The notes: generated from the sequence alone by a model not told the origin. A stretch of DNA of 64,000 bases from Pseudarthrobacter sp. (GCA_031178005.1 JAPSJV010000006.1:1-64000), one strand, 5' to 3'. Shown: positions 35,991 to 45,607, numbered from the stretch's first letter. A program made the numbers and translations.

Positions 35991-37028
35991 TCAGGCCCGC
36001 GGACCCCTGGTCCGTGGCGTCAGCCGGACGCCCGGCAGCGGAGGCGCCGGGATACGCCCGGCTTCCCTCCCGGCGTCGGGCCCGTGCCCTGGGACATAAC
36101 CGAAACGGGCGCTGGCAGCCGTCTCCGGAGGAAGTGGAGCCTGGCCTTCCCAGTCCAGGCGTGCCTGCTCCACCTCGTCATGGGTGCGGCCAACAAAGTT
36201 CCACCACATCAGCAGTTCCTCTTCGAACGGCTCGCCGCCGAGCAGCAGGAACCGGGTGCCGGGCAGTGCCCGCGCCTGAAGTTCAGTGCGGCCCAGGCCC
36301 AGGTAGGCCAGCGGCCCGGGCGGAACGTCCTGTCCGTCGATTGTCAGGGCGCCGTCGAGCACCAGCAGCGCGTGTTCGAATTCCCCGGCCAGCGGGACGG
36401 CAAGGTCACTGTCTGAGACGATGTCCGCACCCATAATCGGCGAATACATCACAGCCGGAGATGTGACTCCGGCCAGGCTTCCCACCATCACCGTGGCACG
36501 GAATCCTGGCCCGGAAGCCACGGGAAGGTTCTTGTGCTGCTCGAACGCCGGTGCGCGGTGCCTGTCTGTGTCCGGCAAGGCCACCCAGAGTTGCAGGCCG
36601 CGCTGCATGGGAAGCCCTTCGCCGTCGTCAGGGCCGCCGGCGACTTCCGGCAGCACGGCGAATTCCGAGTGCGACACGCCGTGGCCCGCGGTCATGATGT
36701 TGAGCTCGCCGGGGCGGACCACAACGTCGCTGCCCACGCTGTCCCGGTGCCGTACCTCGCCTTCCAGCGGCCACGTGACCGTCTGCAGCCCGATATGCGG
36801 ATGCGGCAGGACGGACATGGCTGTTCTGTCCGGCCCAAAGCTGTCGAGAAAACACCAGGCACCCACGGTAGGAAGGCCCCGCTGGGGCAAAGTGCGGCGC
36901 ACATCCATGGCGCGGACGCCGCCCAGCGGAACCTGCCGCTCCGGCCAAAGCTCGACGCACGGTCCGGCCACATGGATGCTGCCGGGAGGACAAACCTGCT
37001 GCTGTGGACTGCTTTCCAAATTGGTCAC
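35991..37028 (-). CDS. Pirin family protein
   Basis: 345 aa bicupin. The N-terminal cupin holds the metal motif LPHPHIGLQTVTWPLEGEVRHRDSVGS and ELNIMTAGHGVSHSEF, giving the usual His-x-His ... His-x-Glu iron ligands. The Pirin_C domain follows, with the core stretch FLLLGGEPFEEELLMWWNFVGRTHDEV. Bacterial pirins act as quercetinases or redox-linked regulators; the role here is unknown. The C-terminus (GRIPAPPLPGVRLTPRTRGPRA) matches the family's usual PxPPLPGVRL end. Divergent from the osmoprotectant operon. Confidence 0.93.
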   Translation of the reverse strand: MTNLESSPQQQVCPPGSIHVAGPCVELWPERQVPLGGVRAMDVRRTLPQRGLPTVGAWCFLDSFGPDRTAMSVLPHPHIGLQTVTWPLEGEVRHRDSVGSDVVVRPGELNIMTAGHGVSHSEFAVLPEVAGGPDDGEGLPMQRGLQLWVALPDTDRHRAPAFEQHKNLPVASGPGFRATVMVGSLAGVTSPAVMYSPIMGADIVSDSDLAVPLAGEFEHALLVLDGALTIDGQDVPPGPLAYLGLGRTELQARALPGTRFLLLGGEPFEEELLMWWNFVGRTHDEVEQARLDWEGQAPLPPETAASARFGYVPGHGPDAGREAGRIPAPPLPGVRLTPRTRGPRA

Positions 37029-37185
37029 GCAATAACTCTATGCCGGACCCATCCACTACCGTGCAGGTCTCCGAATAGCATCTGATGAACATCCCTGCTC
37101 CACTTTTGTCGCAGGTTCTGACTAGTCTGTAAAGCGCACTGTTGTTTGTACCGTCTACTGCCGTCAACAGATAGGAACGCCTGGA

Positions 37186-38301
37186 ATGGCCCACGCCATG
37201 ATTGAGTTCCACGGAGTTACCAAGCAGTACCAGGGTGGCCAGCCTGCCGTGGATGGCCTGAACATGAGCATCGATAAAGGCGCCATCACCGTCTTCGTCG
37301 GCCCCTCCGGTTGCGGGAAAACAACCTCGCTGCGAATGATCAACCGGATGGTTGAACCCACATCCGGCTCCATCACCGTTGACGGGAAGGACGTCGAATC
37401 CGTACCGCCCGCGCAGTTGCGGAGGTCGATGGGGTACGTCATGCAGTCCTCCGGACTGATGCCGCACCGGACAGTGCTGGACAACATTGCCACCGTGCCC
37501 AGGCTCAACGGCGTTCCCAAGCAGGAGGCCCGGAAGCGCGCAGCGGAACTGCTCGACGTCGTCGGCTTGGCTTCAACGCTCGGCAGCCGCTACCCGGTGC
37601 AGCTGTCCGGCGGTCAGCAGCAGCGCGTCGGCGTGGCGCGCGCCCTTGCCGCGGACCCGCCCGTGTTGCTCATGGATGAGCCGTTCAGCGCGGTGGATCC
37701 CATAGTCCGCGAGGAACTCCAGCAGGAACTGCTGCGGCTGCAGCGGGACCTGGCCAAGACGATTGTGTTTGTCACCCACGACATTGATGAAGCCACCATT
37801 TTGGGAGATAAGGTTGCCGTCTTTGCGGTAGGCGGAATCCTGGCGCAGTACGCCACTCCGGAGGAGATTCTCCGGGCTCCGGCCAACGACTTTGTTGCTT
37901 CCTTCGTCGGCCGCGACCGCGGTTTCCGGCACCTCGGATTTACGGCCGCCGACGCCGTTACTGTGCATTACGTTTCCGCCCTCTCAGTTGATGCGGACGG
38001 ACAGGGGGAGACGGAGCTCCTGCCGGAATTGCCTTCCGGCCCGAAGAAGTGGCGCCTTGTTGTTGACGCACGACGCCGGCCCCTCGGCTGGGTGCCGCCG
38101 GGCAGCACACGCATCGTGGCGGGCGGTTCCCTTTTTGCCAAGGGCGATTCGCTGCGCCGTGCGCTGGACTCTGCACTGTCATCCCCGTCCGGACTGGGAG
38201 TGGCAGTGGATCCGGACGGCGCGCTTGCCGGCGTCGTCAAGGCTCCTGAGGTGCTGCAGGCCATCGAGGCCGAACGGCAGCGGCGGGCGGCGGCCCTCTG
38301 A
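37186..38301 (+). CDS. opuCA: Osmoprotectant (glycine betaine/carnitine/choline) ABC transporter ATPase
   Basis: 371 aa. Walker A FVGPSGCGKTTSLRMINRM (about residues 37-55; the MINR after it is typical of ProV/OpuCA), Q-loop YVMQSSGLMPHRTV, signature LSGGQQQRVGVARAL (about 140) and Walker B VLLMDEPFSAVDP. The C-terminal 110 residues form one weakly conserved CBS-like region (LGWVPPG ... GVAVDPDGALAGVVKAPEVLQAIE). In OpuA this region senses ionic strength. First gene of a four-gene unit with TGATG coupling to the next gene. A TAGGAA ribosome site precedes the ATG. Confidence 0.93.
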   Translation: MAHAMIEFHGVTKQYQGGQPAVDGLNMSIDKGAITVFVGPSGCGKTTSLRMINRMVEPTSGSITVDGKDVESVPPAQLRRSMGYVMQSSGLMPHRTVLDNIATVPRLNGVPKQEARKRAAELLDVVGLASTLGSRYPVQLSGGQQQRVGVARALAADPPVLLMDEPFSAVDPIVREELQQELLRLQRDLAKTIVFVTHDIDEATILGDKVAVFAVGGILAQYATPEEILRAPANDFVASFVGRDRGFRHLGFTAADAVTVHYVSALSVDADGQGETELLPELPSGPKKWRLVVDARRRPLGWVPPGSTRIVAGGSLFAKGDSLRRALDSALSSPSGLGVAVDPDGALAGVVKAPEVLQAIEAERQRRAAAL

Positions 38302-39026
38302 TGGGTTGGGTGGAATGGCTCGGGGACAACCGCGGCCTGGTGCTTGACCGGGCCCTCCAGCACCTGGTGCTGGCAGTGCTTCCGATGGTGGCAGGACTGG
38401 TTATCTCAATTCCCCTGGCCCAGCTGGCACGGACCTCACCGGCTCTGAGGTCCATTATCCTGACCGTCAGTTCGCTGCTGTACACCATTCCATCGCTGGC
38501 GTTGTTCATCATTCTGCCGTCGGTTTTGGGAACCCGGATCCTGGACCCCCTGAACGTCATCGTCGCATTGACCATCTACGCCGTTGCGCTCCTGGTCCGC
38601 TCCGCCATTGACGCACTGGATTCCGTTGACGACCATCTCCGCCAGGCAGCCACGGCCATGGGCTACACACCCCTGATGCGGTTCCTCAAAGTGGACCTGC
38701 CACTGTCGCTTCCCGTGATGTTTGCCGGCCTGCGCGTGGTCTCGGTCAGCAACATTTCCCTGGTCAGTGTTGCCGCGCTGCTCGGCGTTGAGAACCTTGG
38801 CCGCCTCTTTACCGACGGGCTCCAGCGGAACTTTCCCGCGGAAGTGGTGATCGGAATCGTCGCGATCGTGCTGCTTGCCCTCTTGATGGACGCGGTGCTG
38901 GTCATTCTGGACCGGGTACTGACTCCGTGGGCCCGGCTTGGTTCCACTACGGGTGGAAATGCCCCGGGTACACCCACTGCCGCGGCCTATCTTGCTGAGA
39001 CGCCTGTCCATAGCGGGGCCAACTAA
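38301..39026 (+). CDS. opuCB: Osmoprotectant ABC transporter permease
   Basis: 241 aa with about six helices. The EAA-type loop reads DHLRQAATAMGYTPLMRFLKVDLPLSLPVMFAGLRVVSVSNISLVSVAALLG, as in OpuCB/OpuBB. It starts on the A of the preceding TGA (TGATG), so expression is coupled to the ATPase. It forms the membrane channel with the second permease. Confidence 0.92.
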   Translation: MGWVEWLGDNRGLVLDRALQHLVLAVLPMVAGLVISIPLAQLARTSPALRSIILTVSSLLYTIPSLALFIILPSVLGTRILDPLNVIVALTIYAVALLVRSAIDALDSVDDHLRQAATAMGYTPLMRFLKVDLPLSLPVMFAGLRVVSVSNISLVSVAALLGVENLGRLFTDGLQRNFPAEVVIGIVAIVLLALLMDAVLVILDRVLTPWARLGSTTGGNAPGTPTAAAYLAETPVHSGAN

Positions 39027-39775
39027 TGAGCAACGTTTTCACAGACACCCTGGAATGGCTGGCGGACCCGGTGCACTGGAGCGGCAGCGGTGGCATCGCC
39101 GCGAGGCTGGGGGAGCACCTCCACTACAGCGCCCTGGTGCTGGTAATCGCCAGCGTCATCGCCATCCCGCTCGGCTTGTACATCGGCCACACCGGGAAGG
39201 GCCGGGTTGCTGCGGTCGCCATCGCCGGAGCCCTCCGGGCCCTGCCAACGCTGGGACTACTGGTTTTGTTTGCCCTGTTGGCCGGCAGTGGCCTGATGCC
39301 GCCAGTTTGGGCGCTGGTCATCCTCACCGTCCCTCCGCTGCTTGCCGGCACCTACGCGGGAATTTCCAGCGTCAACCCCGCGGTGGTCGATGCGGCCCGG
39401 GCCATGGGCATGACCGAACTCCAGATCCTGGGGACGGTTGAGGTCCCCAACGGACTCCAAGTGATGCTGGGCGGCTTCCGGACCGCAGTGCTGCAGGTCA
39501 TTGGAACCGTTTCCGTGTTCGCCTATCTTCCCCTGGGCGGCTTGGGACGCTATCTCTTTGATGGATTGCTCCTTCAGGACTTCCCCCGGATGCTGGCCGG
39601 TTCGCTGCTGATTGCGGCGCTTGCCATTGCCGTTGATCTCCTGCTGGCATTACTACAGAGGCTGGCCATTTCACCAGGTCTTACAACGTCAACCAAGAAC
39701 CGTCGCTTCCAGGCGGCAAACGTCCCCCCGGCTGCCACAACCGAGGCAGCCGCTGTACCAGGAGGAACTCCATGA
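39026..39775 (+). CDS. opuCD: Osmoprotectant ABC transporter permease (second)
   Basis: 249 aa. Helices at LVLVIASVIAIPLGLYIGH, ALPTLGLLVLFALLAGSGL and LVILTVPPLLAGTYAGI. The ATPase contact loop is VDAARAMGMTELQILGTVEVPNGLQVMLGGFRTAVLQVIGTVSVFAYL. It begins within the stop of the first permease (TAATG) and overlaps the binding-protein gene by 4 bp (ATGA). Confidence 0.92.
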   Translation: MSNVFTDTLEWLADPVHWSGSGGIAARLGEHLHYSALVLVIASVIAIPLGLYIGHTGKGRVAAVAIAGALRALPTLGLLVLFALLAGSGLMPPVWALVILTVPPLLAGTYAGISSVNPAVVDAARAMGMTELQILGTVEVPNGLQVMLGGFRTAVLQVIGTVSVFAYLPLGGLGRYLFDGLLLQDFPRMLAGSLLIAALAIAVDLLLALLQRLAISPGLTTSTKNRRFQAANVPPAATTEAAAVPGGTP

Positions 39776-40728
39776 AATACCCCGTGACTTCACCCATCAG
39801 CCGCCGGTCCCTGGGCGGGCTTGCTGCCGGCCTCGGCGTCGCCTTGGCGCTGACCGCCTGCGGCGGAGATCCGCTGGCCAGCCCGACTGCCTCCGGAGCG
39901 GAATCAGCGGCCCCCGGTGCTCCGTTGGTTGTGGGGTCTGCGGACTTCCCGGAAAGCCAGATCATTGCCGAGATCTACGCCGGCGCGCTCAACGCCGCAG
40001 GGATTACGGCCAGCACCAAGCCGAACATCGGGTCACGGGAGATCTACGTCAAGGCCGTCCAGGACGGTTCCGTTGATCTGGTCCCCGACTATTCCGGCAA
40101 CCTCCTCTCCTACGTCGATACGGAGGCCGCCGAGGTCTCTGCCGAGGACGTCTACAAGGCCCTCCCGGCCAAACTCCCGGAAGGCCTGGCGGTGCTGGAG
40201 CCTGCCGATGCGGAGTCCAAGGATGCGATGGTGGTGACCAAGGCTACGGCAGAGAAGTACCAGGCAAAGTCCATCGAAGACCTCGCAGAGCACTGCCCCG
40301 AACTCACCATGGCAGCACCGGCAACATTCGAAACGCGTGCCTACGGTCTGCCCGGGCTGAAGAAAAACTACGGCTGCGAACTCAAAGAGCTCAAGCCCTT
40401 CTCCGACGGCGGTGGACCGCTGACCCTGCAGGCCTTGCTGACGGATGAGGTCCAGGTAGCGGACATTTACACCACCACACCATCCATTGAGGACAACGAC
40501 CTGGTGGTCCTGGAGGACCCTAAGAACAACTTCAAGGCCCAGCAGGTCTTGCCGCTCTACAGCAGCGCCAAGTTGACCGACGAAGCCAAAGAAGCGCTGA
40601 ACGCAGTGTCCAGGATCCTGACCACCCAGGACCTGGTGAACCTCAACCGCGCTGTCAGCGGGAGCCAAAAGCAGGAAGCCAAGGATGCTGCAGCTGCATG
40701 GCTGAAGGAGAAGGAGATCGTCAAGTAG
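39772..40728 (+). CDS. opuCC: Osmoprotectant-binding lipoprotein
   Basis: 318 aa. A twin-Arg-like RRS and hydrophobic stretch precede the lipobox ALTACGG, so the mature protein is anchored at about Cys28. The ligand domain of the OpuAC/QAT type follows: PLVVGSADFPESQIIAEIYAGALNAAGI, SREIYVKAVQDGSVDLVPDYSGNLL, and VADIYTTTPSIEDNDLVVLEDPKNNF. It delivers glycine betaine or related quaternary amines to the permeases. Last gene of the operon. Confidence 0.93.
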   Translation: MKYPVTSPISRRSLGGLAAGLGVALALTACGGDPLASPTASGAESAAPGAPLVVGSADFPESQIIAEIYAGALNAAGITASTKPNIGSREIYVKAVQDGSVDLVPDYSGNLLSYVDTEAAEVSAEDVYKALPAKLPEGLAVLEPADAESKDAMVVTKATAEKYQAKSIEDLAEHCPELTMAAPATFETRAYGLPGLKKNYGCELKELKPFSDGGGPLTLQALLTDEVQVADIYTTTPSIEDNDLVVLEDPKNNFKAQQVLPLYSSAKLTDEAKEALNAVSRILTTQDLVNLNRAVSGSQKQEAKDAAAAWLKEKEIVK

Positions 40729-40768
40729 GGCGTGAGGCATCTCTCACGGATGAGCATCCCTGATATGG

Positions 40769-40774
40769 CATATT
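40769..40774 (+). promoter_or_regulatory. -10 box, leaderless start of alaA
   Basis: CATATT, then TAGTGG, then ATG at 40781. Confidence 0.45.
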
Positions 40775-40780
40775 TAGTGG

Positions 40781-42001
40781 ATGGCAGAATTCAGGCAGTC
40801 CACCAAGCTTCACAACGTCCTTTATGACATCCGTGGACCGATTCTTCAGGCCGCCCAGCAGATGGAGGCGGAGGGTCACCGGATCCTCAAACTGAACATC
40901 GGAAACCCGGCACCATTTGGGTTTGAAGCGCCTGACGCCATCCTGGTGGACATGATCCGCCACCTGCCACATGCCCAGGGATACAGCGATTCGCGCGGTA
41001 TCTTCTCCGCGCGTACCGCTGTATCGCAGTACTACCAGACGCGTGGCATCCAGAACATCCACGTGGACGACATCTACCTCGGCAACGGCGTCAGCGAGCT
41101 CATTACAATGTCCCTGATGGCGCTGCTTGACGACGGCGATGAGGTGCTCATTCCCACGCCGGACTATCCGTTGTGGACGGCATCAGTGGCTTTGGCCGGC
41201 GGCAAGCCCGTGCATTACCTCTGCGATGAGGAATCGGGCTGGCAGCCGGACTTGGAGGACATGGAAGCCAAGATCACGCCCAGTACCAAGGGAATCGTGG
41301 TCATCAACCCGAACAATCCCACCGGTGCCGTCTACCCAGAGGCAACGCTTCGCAAGATTGTGGCGCTGGCGGAGAAGCACGGACTTATTCTTTTCGCTGA
41401 CGAGATCTACGAGAAAATCCTGTACGAGGATGCCGTCCACATCAACCTCGCCGCCCTTACGGGTGACGATGTCCTGTGCCTCACCTTCAGCGGGCTGTCC
41501 AAGGCCTACCGGGTGTGTGGCTACCGTGCCGGGTGGATGGCCATCTCGGGGCCGAAGAAGGATGCTTCCGATTACCTGGAGGGCATCAGCCTCCTCGCAA
41601 ACATGAGGCTGTGCGCCAATGTACCGGGCCAACACGCAATCCAGACGGCGCTGGGTGGATACCAGAGCATCACTGACCTGATCCTGCCCGGCGGCAGGCT
41701 GCTGGAGCAGCGGAACAAGGCTTATGACCTGCTCAACGCCATTCCGGGCGTCAGCACGCAACAGGCCAGGGGGGCGCTGTACCTCTTCCCCAAGCTGGAT
41801 CCGGAGGTCTATCACATCCGTGATGACGAGAAATTCGTCCTGGACCTCCTGAGGGAACAGAAGATCCTTGTCTCGCATGGCCGGGCCTTTAACTGGGTGC
41901 GTCCCGACCACTTCCGCATGGTTACGCTTCCCATCGTGAAAGACATTGAGGAAGCGATTGGCCGGATGGCGGACTTCCTGAGCAGGTACCAGGGGAACTA
42001 G
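40781..42001 (+). CDS. alaA: Alanine-synthesising PLP aminotransferase (AlaA type)
   Basis: Transfers the amino group from glutamate to pyruvate. 406 aa, essentially the length of E. coli AlaA. N-terminus STKLHNVLYDIRGPILQAAQQMEAEGHRILKLNIGNPAPFGFEAP is diagnostic. The substrate/PLP motifs are LGNGVSELITMS, VVINPNNPTGAVY, ADEIYEKI, and the Schiff-base lysine in TFSGLSKAYRVCGYRAGWM (about Lys245). Monocistronic, between opuC and the PPK2 gene. Confidence 0.93.
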   Translation: MAEFRQSTKLHNVLYDIRGPILQAAQQMEAEGHRILKLNIGNPAPFGFEAPDAILVDMIRHLPHAQGYSDSRGIFSARTAVSQYYQTRGIQNIHVDDIYLGNGVSELITMSLMALLDDGDEVLIPTPDYPLWTASVALAGGKPVHYLCDEESGWQPDLEDMEAKITPSTKGIVVINPNNPTGAVYPEATLRKIVALAEKHGLILFADEIYEKILYEDAVHINLAALTGDDVLCLTFSGLSKAYRVCGYRAGWMAISGPKKDASDYLEGISLLANMRLCANVPGQHAIQTALGGYQSITDLILPGGRLLEQRNKAYDLLNAIPGVSTQQARGALYLFPKLDPEVYHIRDDEKFVLDLLREQKILVSHGRAFNWVRPDHFRMVTLPIVKDIEEAIGRMADFLSRYQGN

Positions 42002-42057
42002 CCTTTGAGCACGGGCAACGCGCCCGGGCAATCGGCCTGCTGAAAGACGAGGAACCC

Positions 42058-42912
42058 ATGACCGAAGTGGTGGAGTTTTTAAAGGATCCGGCCGAAACCC
42101 TTAAAGTGGGCGACGGATTCCTGCTGTCTCAAGTAGATCCGGACTCCACGCCGGGCTACGTGGGAAACAAGGCTGATGGCAGGGAGCTTCTCGCTGCACT
42201 GGATGGAAAACTGACCGAGCTGCAGGAACGCCTGTATGCCCGCGGTAAATTCGGCGGTCCCGAGCGGCTGCTGCTGATCCTCCAGGCCATGGACACCGCC
42301 GGCAAAGGCGGAATCGTCAGCCACGTAATGGGCGCCATGGATCCGCAGGGTGTCCAGCTGAAGGCTTTTAAGGCCCCCACGGAGGACGAGAAAGCCCACG
42401 ATTTCCTGTGGAGGATCGAGAAGGAGACTCCCGCGGCCGGGATGGTGGGGGTCTTTGACCGTTCCCACTATGAGGACGTCCTCATCCACAAGGTGCGGGG
42501 CCTGGCTCCACAGGAGGAAATCGAACGCCGATACCGGGCCATCAATGAATTTGAGGAACGCTTGGCGGAAGCCGGAACCCGGATCGTGAAAGTCATGCTG
42601 TACATCAGCAAGGACGAACAAAAGGAACGGCTCCTGGCCCGCCTTGATGATCCGGCCAAGCACTGGAAGTACAGCACCGGGGACCTCAAAGAGCGCGTGT
42701 TCTGGAACGACTACATGGATGCCTACCAGGCAGCTATCGAGAACACGAACACCCCCATCGCCTCCTGGCACGTAGTGCCGGCGAACAAAAAATGGTACGC
42801 ACGAATTGCCGTCCAGCACCTGGTGATGAACGCCCTGGAGGACTTCAAACTGGAATGGCCGGCTGCCGAGTTCGACGTCGCCGCCGAACGTCGGCTGGTG
42901 GAAAAGTCCTGA
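42058..42912 (+). CDS. Polyphosphate kinase 2 family protein
   Basis: 284 aa. The PPK2 fold has Walker A LLLILQAMDTAGKGGIVSHVMGAMDPQGV (about residues 72-100) and Walker B GMVGVFDRSHYEDVLIHKVRGL (about 135), then the lid-module sequence DEQKERLLARLDDPAKHWKYS. It moves phosphate between polyphosphate and nucleotides. The sequence resembles the class that phosphorylates AMP or ADP, but class assignment needs an alignment. GAGGAA ribosome site. It converges on xseB. Confidence 0.92.
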   Translation: MTEVVEFLKDPAETLKVGDGFLLSQVDPDSTPGYVGNKADGRELLAALDGKLTELQERLYARGKFGGPERLLLILQAMDTAGKGGIVSHVMGAMDPQGVQLKAFKAPTEDEKAHDFLWRIEKETPAAGMVGVFDRSHYEDVLIHKVRGLAPQEEIERRYRAINEFEERLAEAGTRIVKVMLYISKDEQKERLLARLDDPAKHWKYSTGDLKERVFWNDYMDAYQAAIENTNTPIASWHVVPANKKWYARIAVQHLVMNALEDFKLEWPAAEFDVAAERRLVEKS

Positions 42913-42931
42913 AACTGCGGCCCTGACCGTA

Positions 42932-43144
42932 TTAGAGCGGCTGGTCCCGGGCGGCGGCGAGCCGCTTCCGGGCACCTTCCAGCCACTCCTCGCAGCGCTT
43001 GGCCAAGGCCTCGCCGCGTTCCCACAGCGCCAGGGAATCCTCAAGGCTGGCGCCGCCGGCCTCAAGCCGACCCACAACGCTGACGAGTTCCTCCCTGGCC
43101 TGTTCGTAACTCAAATTTCCGATGTCGCTGCTGGTTTCACTCAA
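42932..43144 (-). CDS. xseB: Exodeoxyribonuclease VII small subunit
   Basis: 70 aa from TTG 43144, or 79 aa from the ORF-track GTG at 43171. The XseB core is [55 protein letters not shown]. Several copies bind one XseA to form the single-strand-specific exonuclease VII. The TTG is preferred because GCGAGGA lies 8 nt upstream. It follows xseA by 50-75 bp in the same unit. Confidence 0.9.
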   Translation of the reverse strand: MSETSSDIGNLSYEQAREELVSVVGRLEAGGASLEDSLALWERGEALAKRCEEWLEGARKRLAAARDQPL

Positions 43145-43219
43145 TGGACTGGTCCTCGCTTCCGCGGCCACGCTGCTCTGGCGGCCAGATGATGGGGGTT
43201 GTTGAATTGTGTTCCGGAC

Positions 43220-44551
43220 TCAGCCGGGCGAACCGTGGGAAGTGGCGGTCAGGCGTCCCTCTGCCACCCGGATTGCCAGGTGTGCACCCTCCGGCGCCTG
43301 CTCCGGGCTGCGGACCACATTCAGATGGCCGCTCCGGCCGGCTGCGGTTTCTTCAGGCGTCCCTGTCAGAACCACTGCGTAGCCCCGGTCCAGGGTCTTC
43401 TGCGGCGACAGCGCCCGGACTTGGGCCTGTAGATGCTGCAACTGGTCGCCTGCGCGGGCAACCAGTGAGTTCACCGCGGCCGAGGACCTGCGCAGCAGGC
43501 GCTCGACCTCCTCCGATCTTGCTGTGACCATGCTTTCCGGACTGGCCAGCACCGGCCGCGAATGGAGCGAGTGCAGGCGGTCCTTTTCACGCTCGAGCGT
43601 CCGTTCCATGGTCCGGCGCAGCTGGTCCCGGCATTGCCGCACCTTGGCGAGCTCTTCGCTGACATCCGGTACCACCCGTTTGGCGGCATCGGTGGGTGTG
43701 CTCGCCCGGAGATCTGCGACGTCGTCGAGCAGCGGACGGTCGGCTTCGTGTCCGATCGCGCTCACGACAGGCGTGGCTGCCGCCGCGACAGCCCTGATGA
43801 GTTCTTCGCTGCTGAACGGCAGCAGGTCCTCCAGGGCTCCGCCGCCACGGGCAATGACGATGACGTCGACATCCTCGCGCGCATCAAGTTCCCGCAGTGC
43901 CCGGATCACCTGGGACACCGCCGTCGTCCCTTGGACGGCAACCTCACGCACTTCGAATTCAACAGCGGGCCAGCGCAGGGCAGCGTTGCGCAACACATCC
44001 TTCTTGGCGTCGGAATCGCGCCCTGTGATCAGGCCGATGCGGTGCGGGAGGAGCGGCAGCGCCTTCTTGCGGGAAGCCGAAAACAACCCCTCCGCGCCCA
44101 GGGCCTGGCGCAGCCGCTCAATGCGCGCCAGCAGATCGCCAAGACCCACAGGCCGGATATCGCGGACCTGCATGTTGAGCCGTCCGGTCTTGACCCAGAA
44201 TTCCGGCTTAAGGAGGGCCACAACACGCGAGCCCCGTTCGAGGGGGAGATCCTGCCGGTCAAGGACCGTGGACCATACCGAAGCAGGCAGCGAAATTTCC
44301 GCGTTGATATCCCGCAGTGTGAGGTAAGAGTTGCTGCCGCGGCGGTTGAACTCGATCACCTGCCCTTCCACCCAGGCGGCAGGCGTGCGGTCGATATGCA
44401 TCTTGAGCTTCTGCGACAGCAACTGCAGCGGCCAGGGATTGTCCGGGCTGGTATCGGCGGCCATCGCGGGTACCGTGGTGGCTGCCGGACCGGCGGCTGC
44501 TGCCCCGGAATCAGCCATGGCGGATTCGTCGCCGGCTGGAGGGTGAGGCAT
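43220..44551 (-). CDS. xseA: Exodeoxyribonuclease VII large subunit
   Basis: 443 aa from the ATG at 44551, which has AAGGA 8 nt upstream. The ORF-track start at 44641 adds 30 unlikely residues. The OB-fold tRNA_anti domain is first (WVEGQVIEFNRRGSNSYLTLRDINAEISLPASVW). The catalytic domain has PHRIGLITGRDSDAKKDVLRNAALRWPAVEFEVREVAVQGTTA, DVIVIARGGGALEDLLPFSSEELIRAVAAAATPVVSAIGHEADRPLLDDVADLRASTPTDAA. The C-terminal coiled coil follows. It takes part in mismatch repair and processing of damaged DNA. Confidence 0.95.
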   Translation of the reverse strand: MPHPPAGDESAMADSGAAAAGPAATTVPAMAADTSPDNPWPLQLLSQKLKMHIDRTPAAWVEGQVIEFNRRGSNSYLTLRDINAEISLPASVWSTVLDRQDLPLERGSRVVALLKPEFWVKTGRLNMQVRDIRPVGLGDLLARIERLRQALGAEGLFSASRKKALPLLPHRIGLITGRDSDAKKDVLRNAALRWPAVEFEVREVAVQGTTAVSQVIRALRELDAREDVDVIVIARGGGALEDLLPFSSEELIRAVAAAATPVVSAIGHEADRPLLDDVADLRASTPTDAAKRVVPDVSEELAKVRQCRDQLRRTMERTLEREKDRLHSLHSRPVLASPESMVTARSEEVERLLRRSSAAVNSLVARAGDQLQHLQAQVRALSPQKTLDRGYAVVLTGTPEETAAGRSGHLNVVRSPEQAPEGAHLAIRVAEGRLTATSHGSPG

Positions 44552-44678
44552 GAATGGTCCTTGTCGGAGCGGGTCTGTGGAACGTTGAAGCTGGTATCTA
44601 CGTCTACCATGCCATGCCGACATTTCACGCGGGCAGGCCATAGACTGGCCCTAACCCACTACCAGCGAGGTCATTCTC

Positions 44679-45530
44679 TTGCGCTCTTTCACGTCCGCTG
44701 TCGCGGTCATCCTTGCCCTGGTGCTGACCGCCGTCGCCATGCCCACTGTCTGGCTGGACCGCAACATCGTCCAGGAGGACGGGTTTGTAGCCCTGGCCGC
44801 CCCTCTTGGTACGGATGCCGGGTTCCAGGAACGTCTTGCCGACGCCACGGTAGCCAGCCTGGACTTCGAACAGATTGTGCCGGAGCCCCTGCTGCCGGCG
44901 GCCCAGCAACTGCTTGACTCGGCTGTCCAGTCCCTCTCTGCGCTGCCGGGCTACGGTGCGGCCTGGGAGGAGACCCTGCGGAGGAGCCACCGGTTGAGTT
45001 TTCCCGCAGACGGCGCACAAGCGGCCGAAGGTCCGGGTACATCCCTGACCATGGACGTTGCGCCCCTGGTTGGCCTTGTCACGAACGCCATTGGCAGCAA
45101 CCTGGGCCTGCCCGTTGAAGCACCCACCCAGACCCTGGTCAATATCGGTGAACCCTCCCAAAGGCAGCTCATCGAGCAGGTTGCTGCGTTCACGCCGCTG
45201 GGTTATCTGCTGGCCCTCGGCGCGGCCGTGGCATTCCTTCTCGGCTTGCTTGCTGCCCGGAGGCGTTGGACGGTGTTCCTGAGCGCAGGATTGGGTCTGT
45301 TGATCCTCGCAGCGGTCTGGACGTTGGGCGTGGGAATAGCCGAAGGCGTGATTCGGGGCATGTCGAGCGGAAACGAGGTGGCGGAGCTGTTCAAGAATCA
45401 GTTCATCGAAGCCGTGGCGGGAAGTTTCGCCGAGTGGGTGAAATGGTCTCTGATCGCAGCCGCGGTACTGCTTGCCGCCGCTATCCTGCTCAGGCTCCTA
45501 AGCGGACGACGGCGGCGTCCGGTTTCGTAG
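44679..45530 (+). CDS. Membrane protein, unknown function
   Basis: 283 aa, not recognised as a named family. A signal-like helix (FTSAVAVILALVLTAVAMPTVWLDRNIVQEDGFVALAAPLG) is followed by an extracytoplasmic domain to about residue 170. Three C-terminal helices come next (TPLGYLLALGAAVAFLLGLLA; VFLSAGLGLLILAAVWTLGVGI; WVKWSLIAAAVLLAAAILLRLL). The topology resembles proteins often found beside xseAB in Micrococcaceae. TTG start with GCGAGG 9 nt upstream. It is divergent from xseA and upstream of ispH. Confidence 0.75.
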   Translation: MRSFTSAVAVILALVLTAVAMPTVWLDRNIVQEDGFVALAAPLGTDAGFQERLADATVASLDFEQIVPEPLLPAAQQLLDSAVQSLSALPGYGAAWEETLRRSHRLSFPADGAQAAEGPGTSLTMDVAPLVGLVTNAIGSNLGLPVEAPTQTLVNIGEPSQRQLIEQVAAFTPLGYLLALGAAVAFLLGLLAARRRWTVFLSAGLGLLILAAVWTLGVGIAEGVIRGMSSGNEVAELFKNQFIEAVAGSFAEWVKWSLIAAAVLLAAAILLRLLSGRRRRPVS

Positions 45531-45595
45531 CCAAACTCACTGCCGTGCGGGGTGCTGCAGCCCGTACCCGGCCCGTGTGCCTGTGCCTGAGCCGG

Positions 45596-45601
45596 TAGCA
45601 T
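45596..45601 (+). promoter_or_regulatory. -10 box, leaderless start of ispH
   Basis: TAGCAT, then GGAGGG, then ATG at 45608. GGAGGG touches the ATG and is too close to work as a normal ribosome site. Confidence 0.5.
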
Positions 45602-45607
45602 GGAGGG

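Noticed and set aside
44552-44641. N-terminal extension of xseA in the ORF track
   Set aside because: Non-conserved, lies in the divergent promoter region, and a good ribosome site precedes the ATG at 44551.
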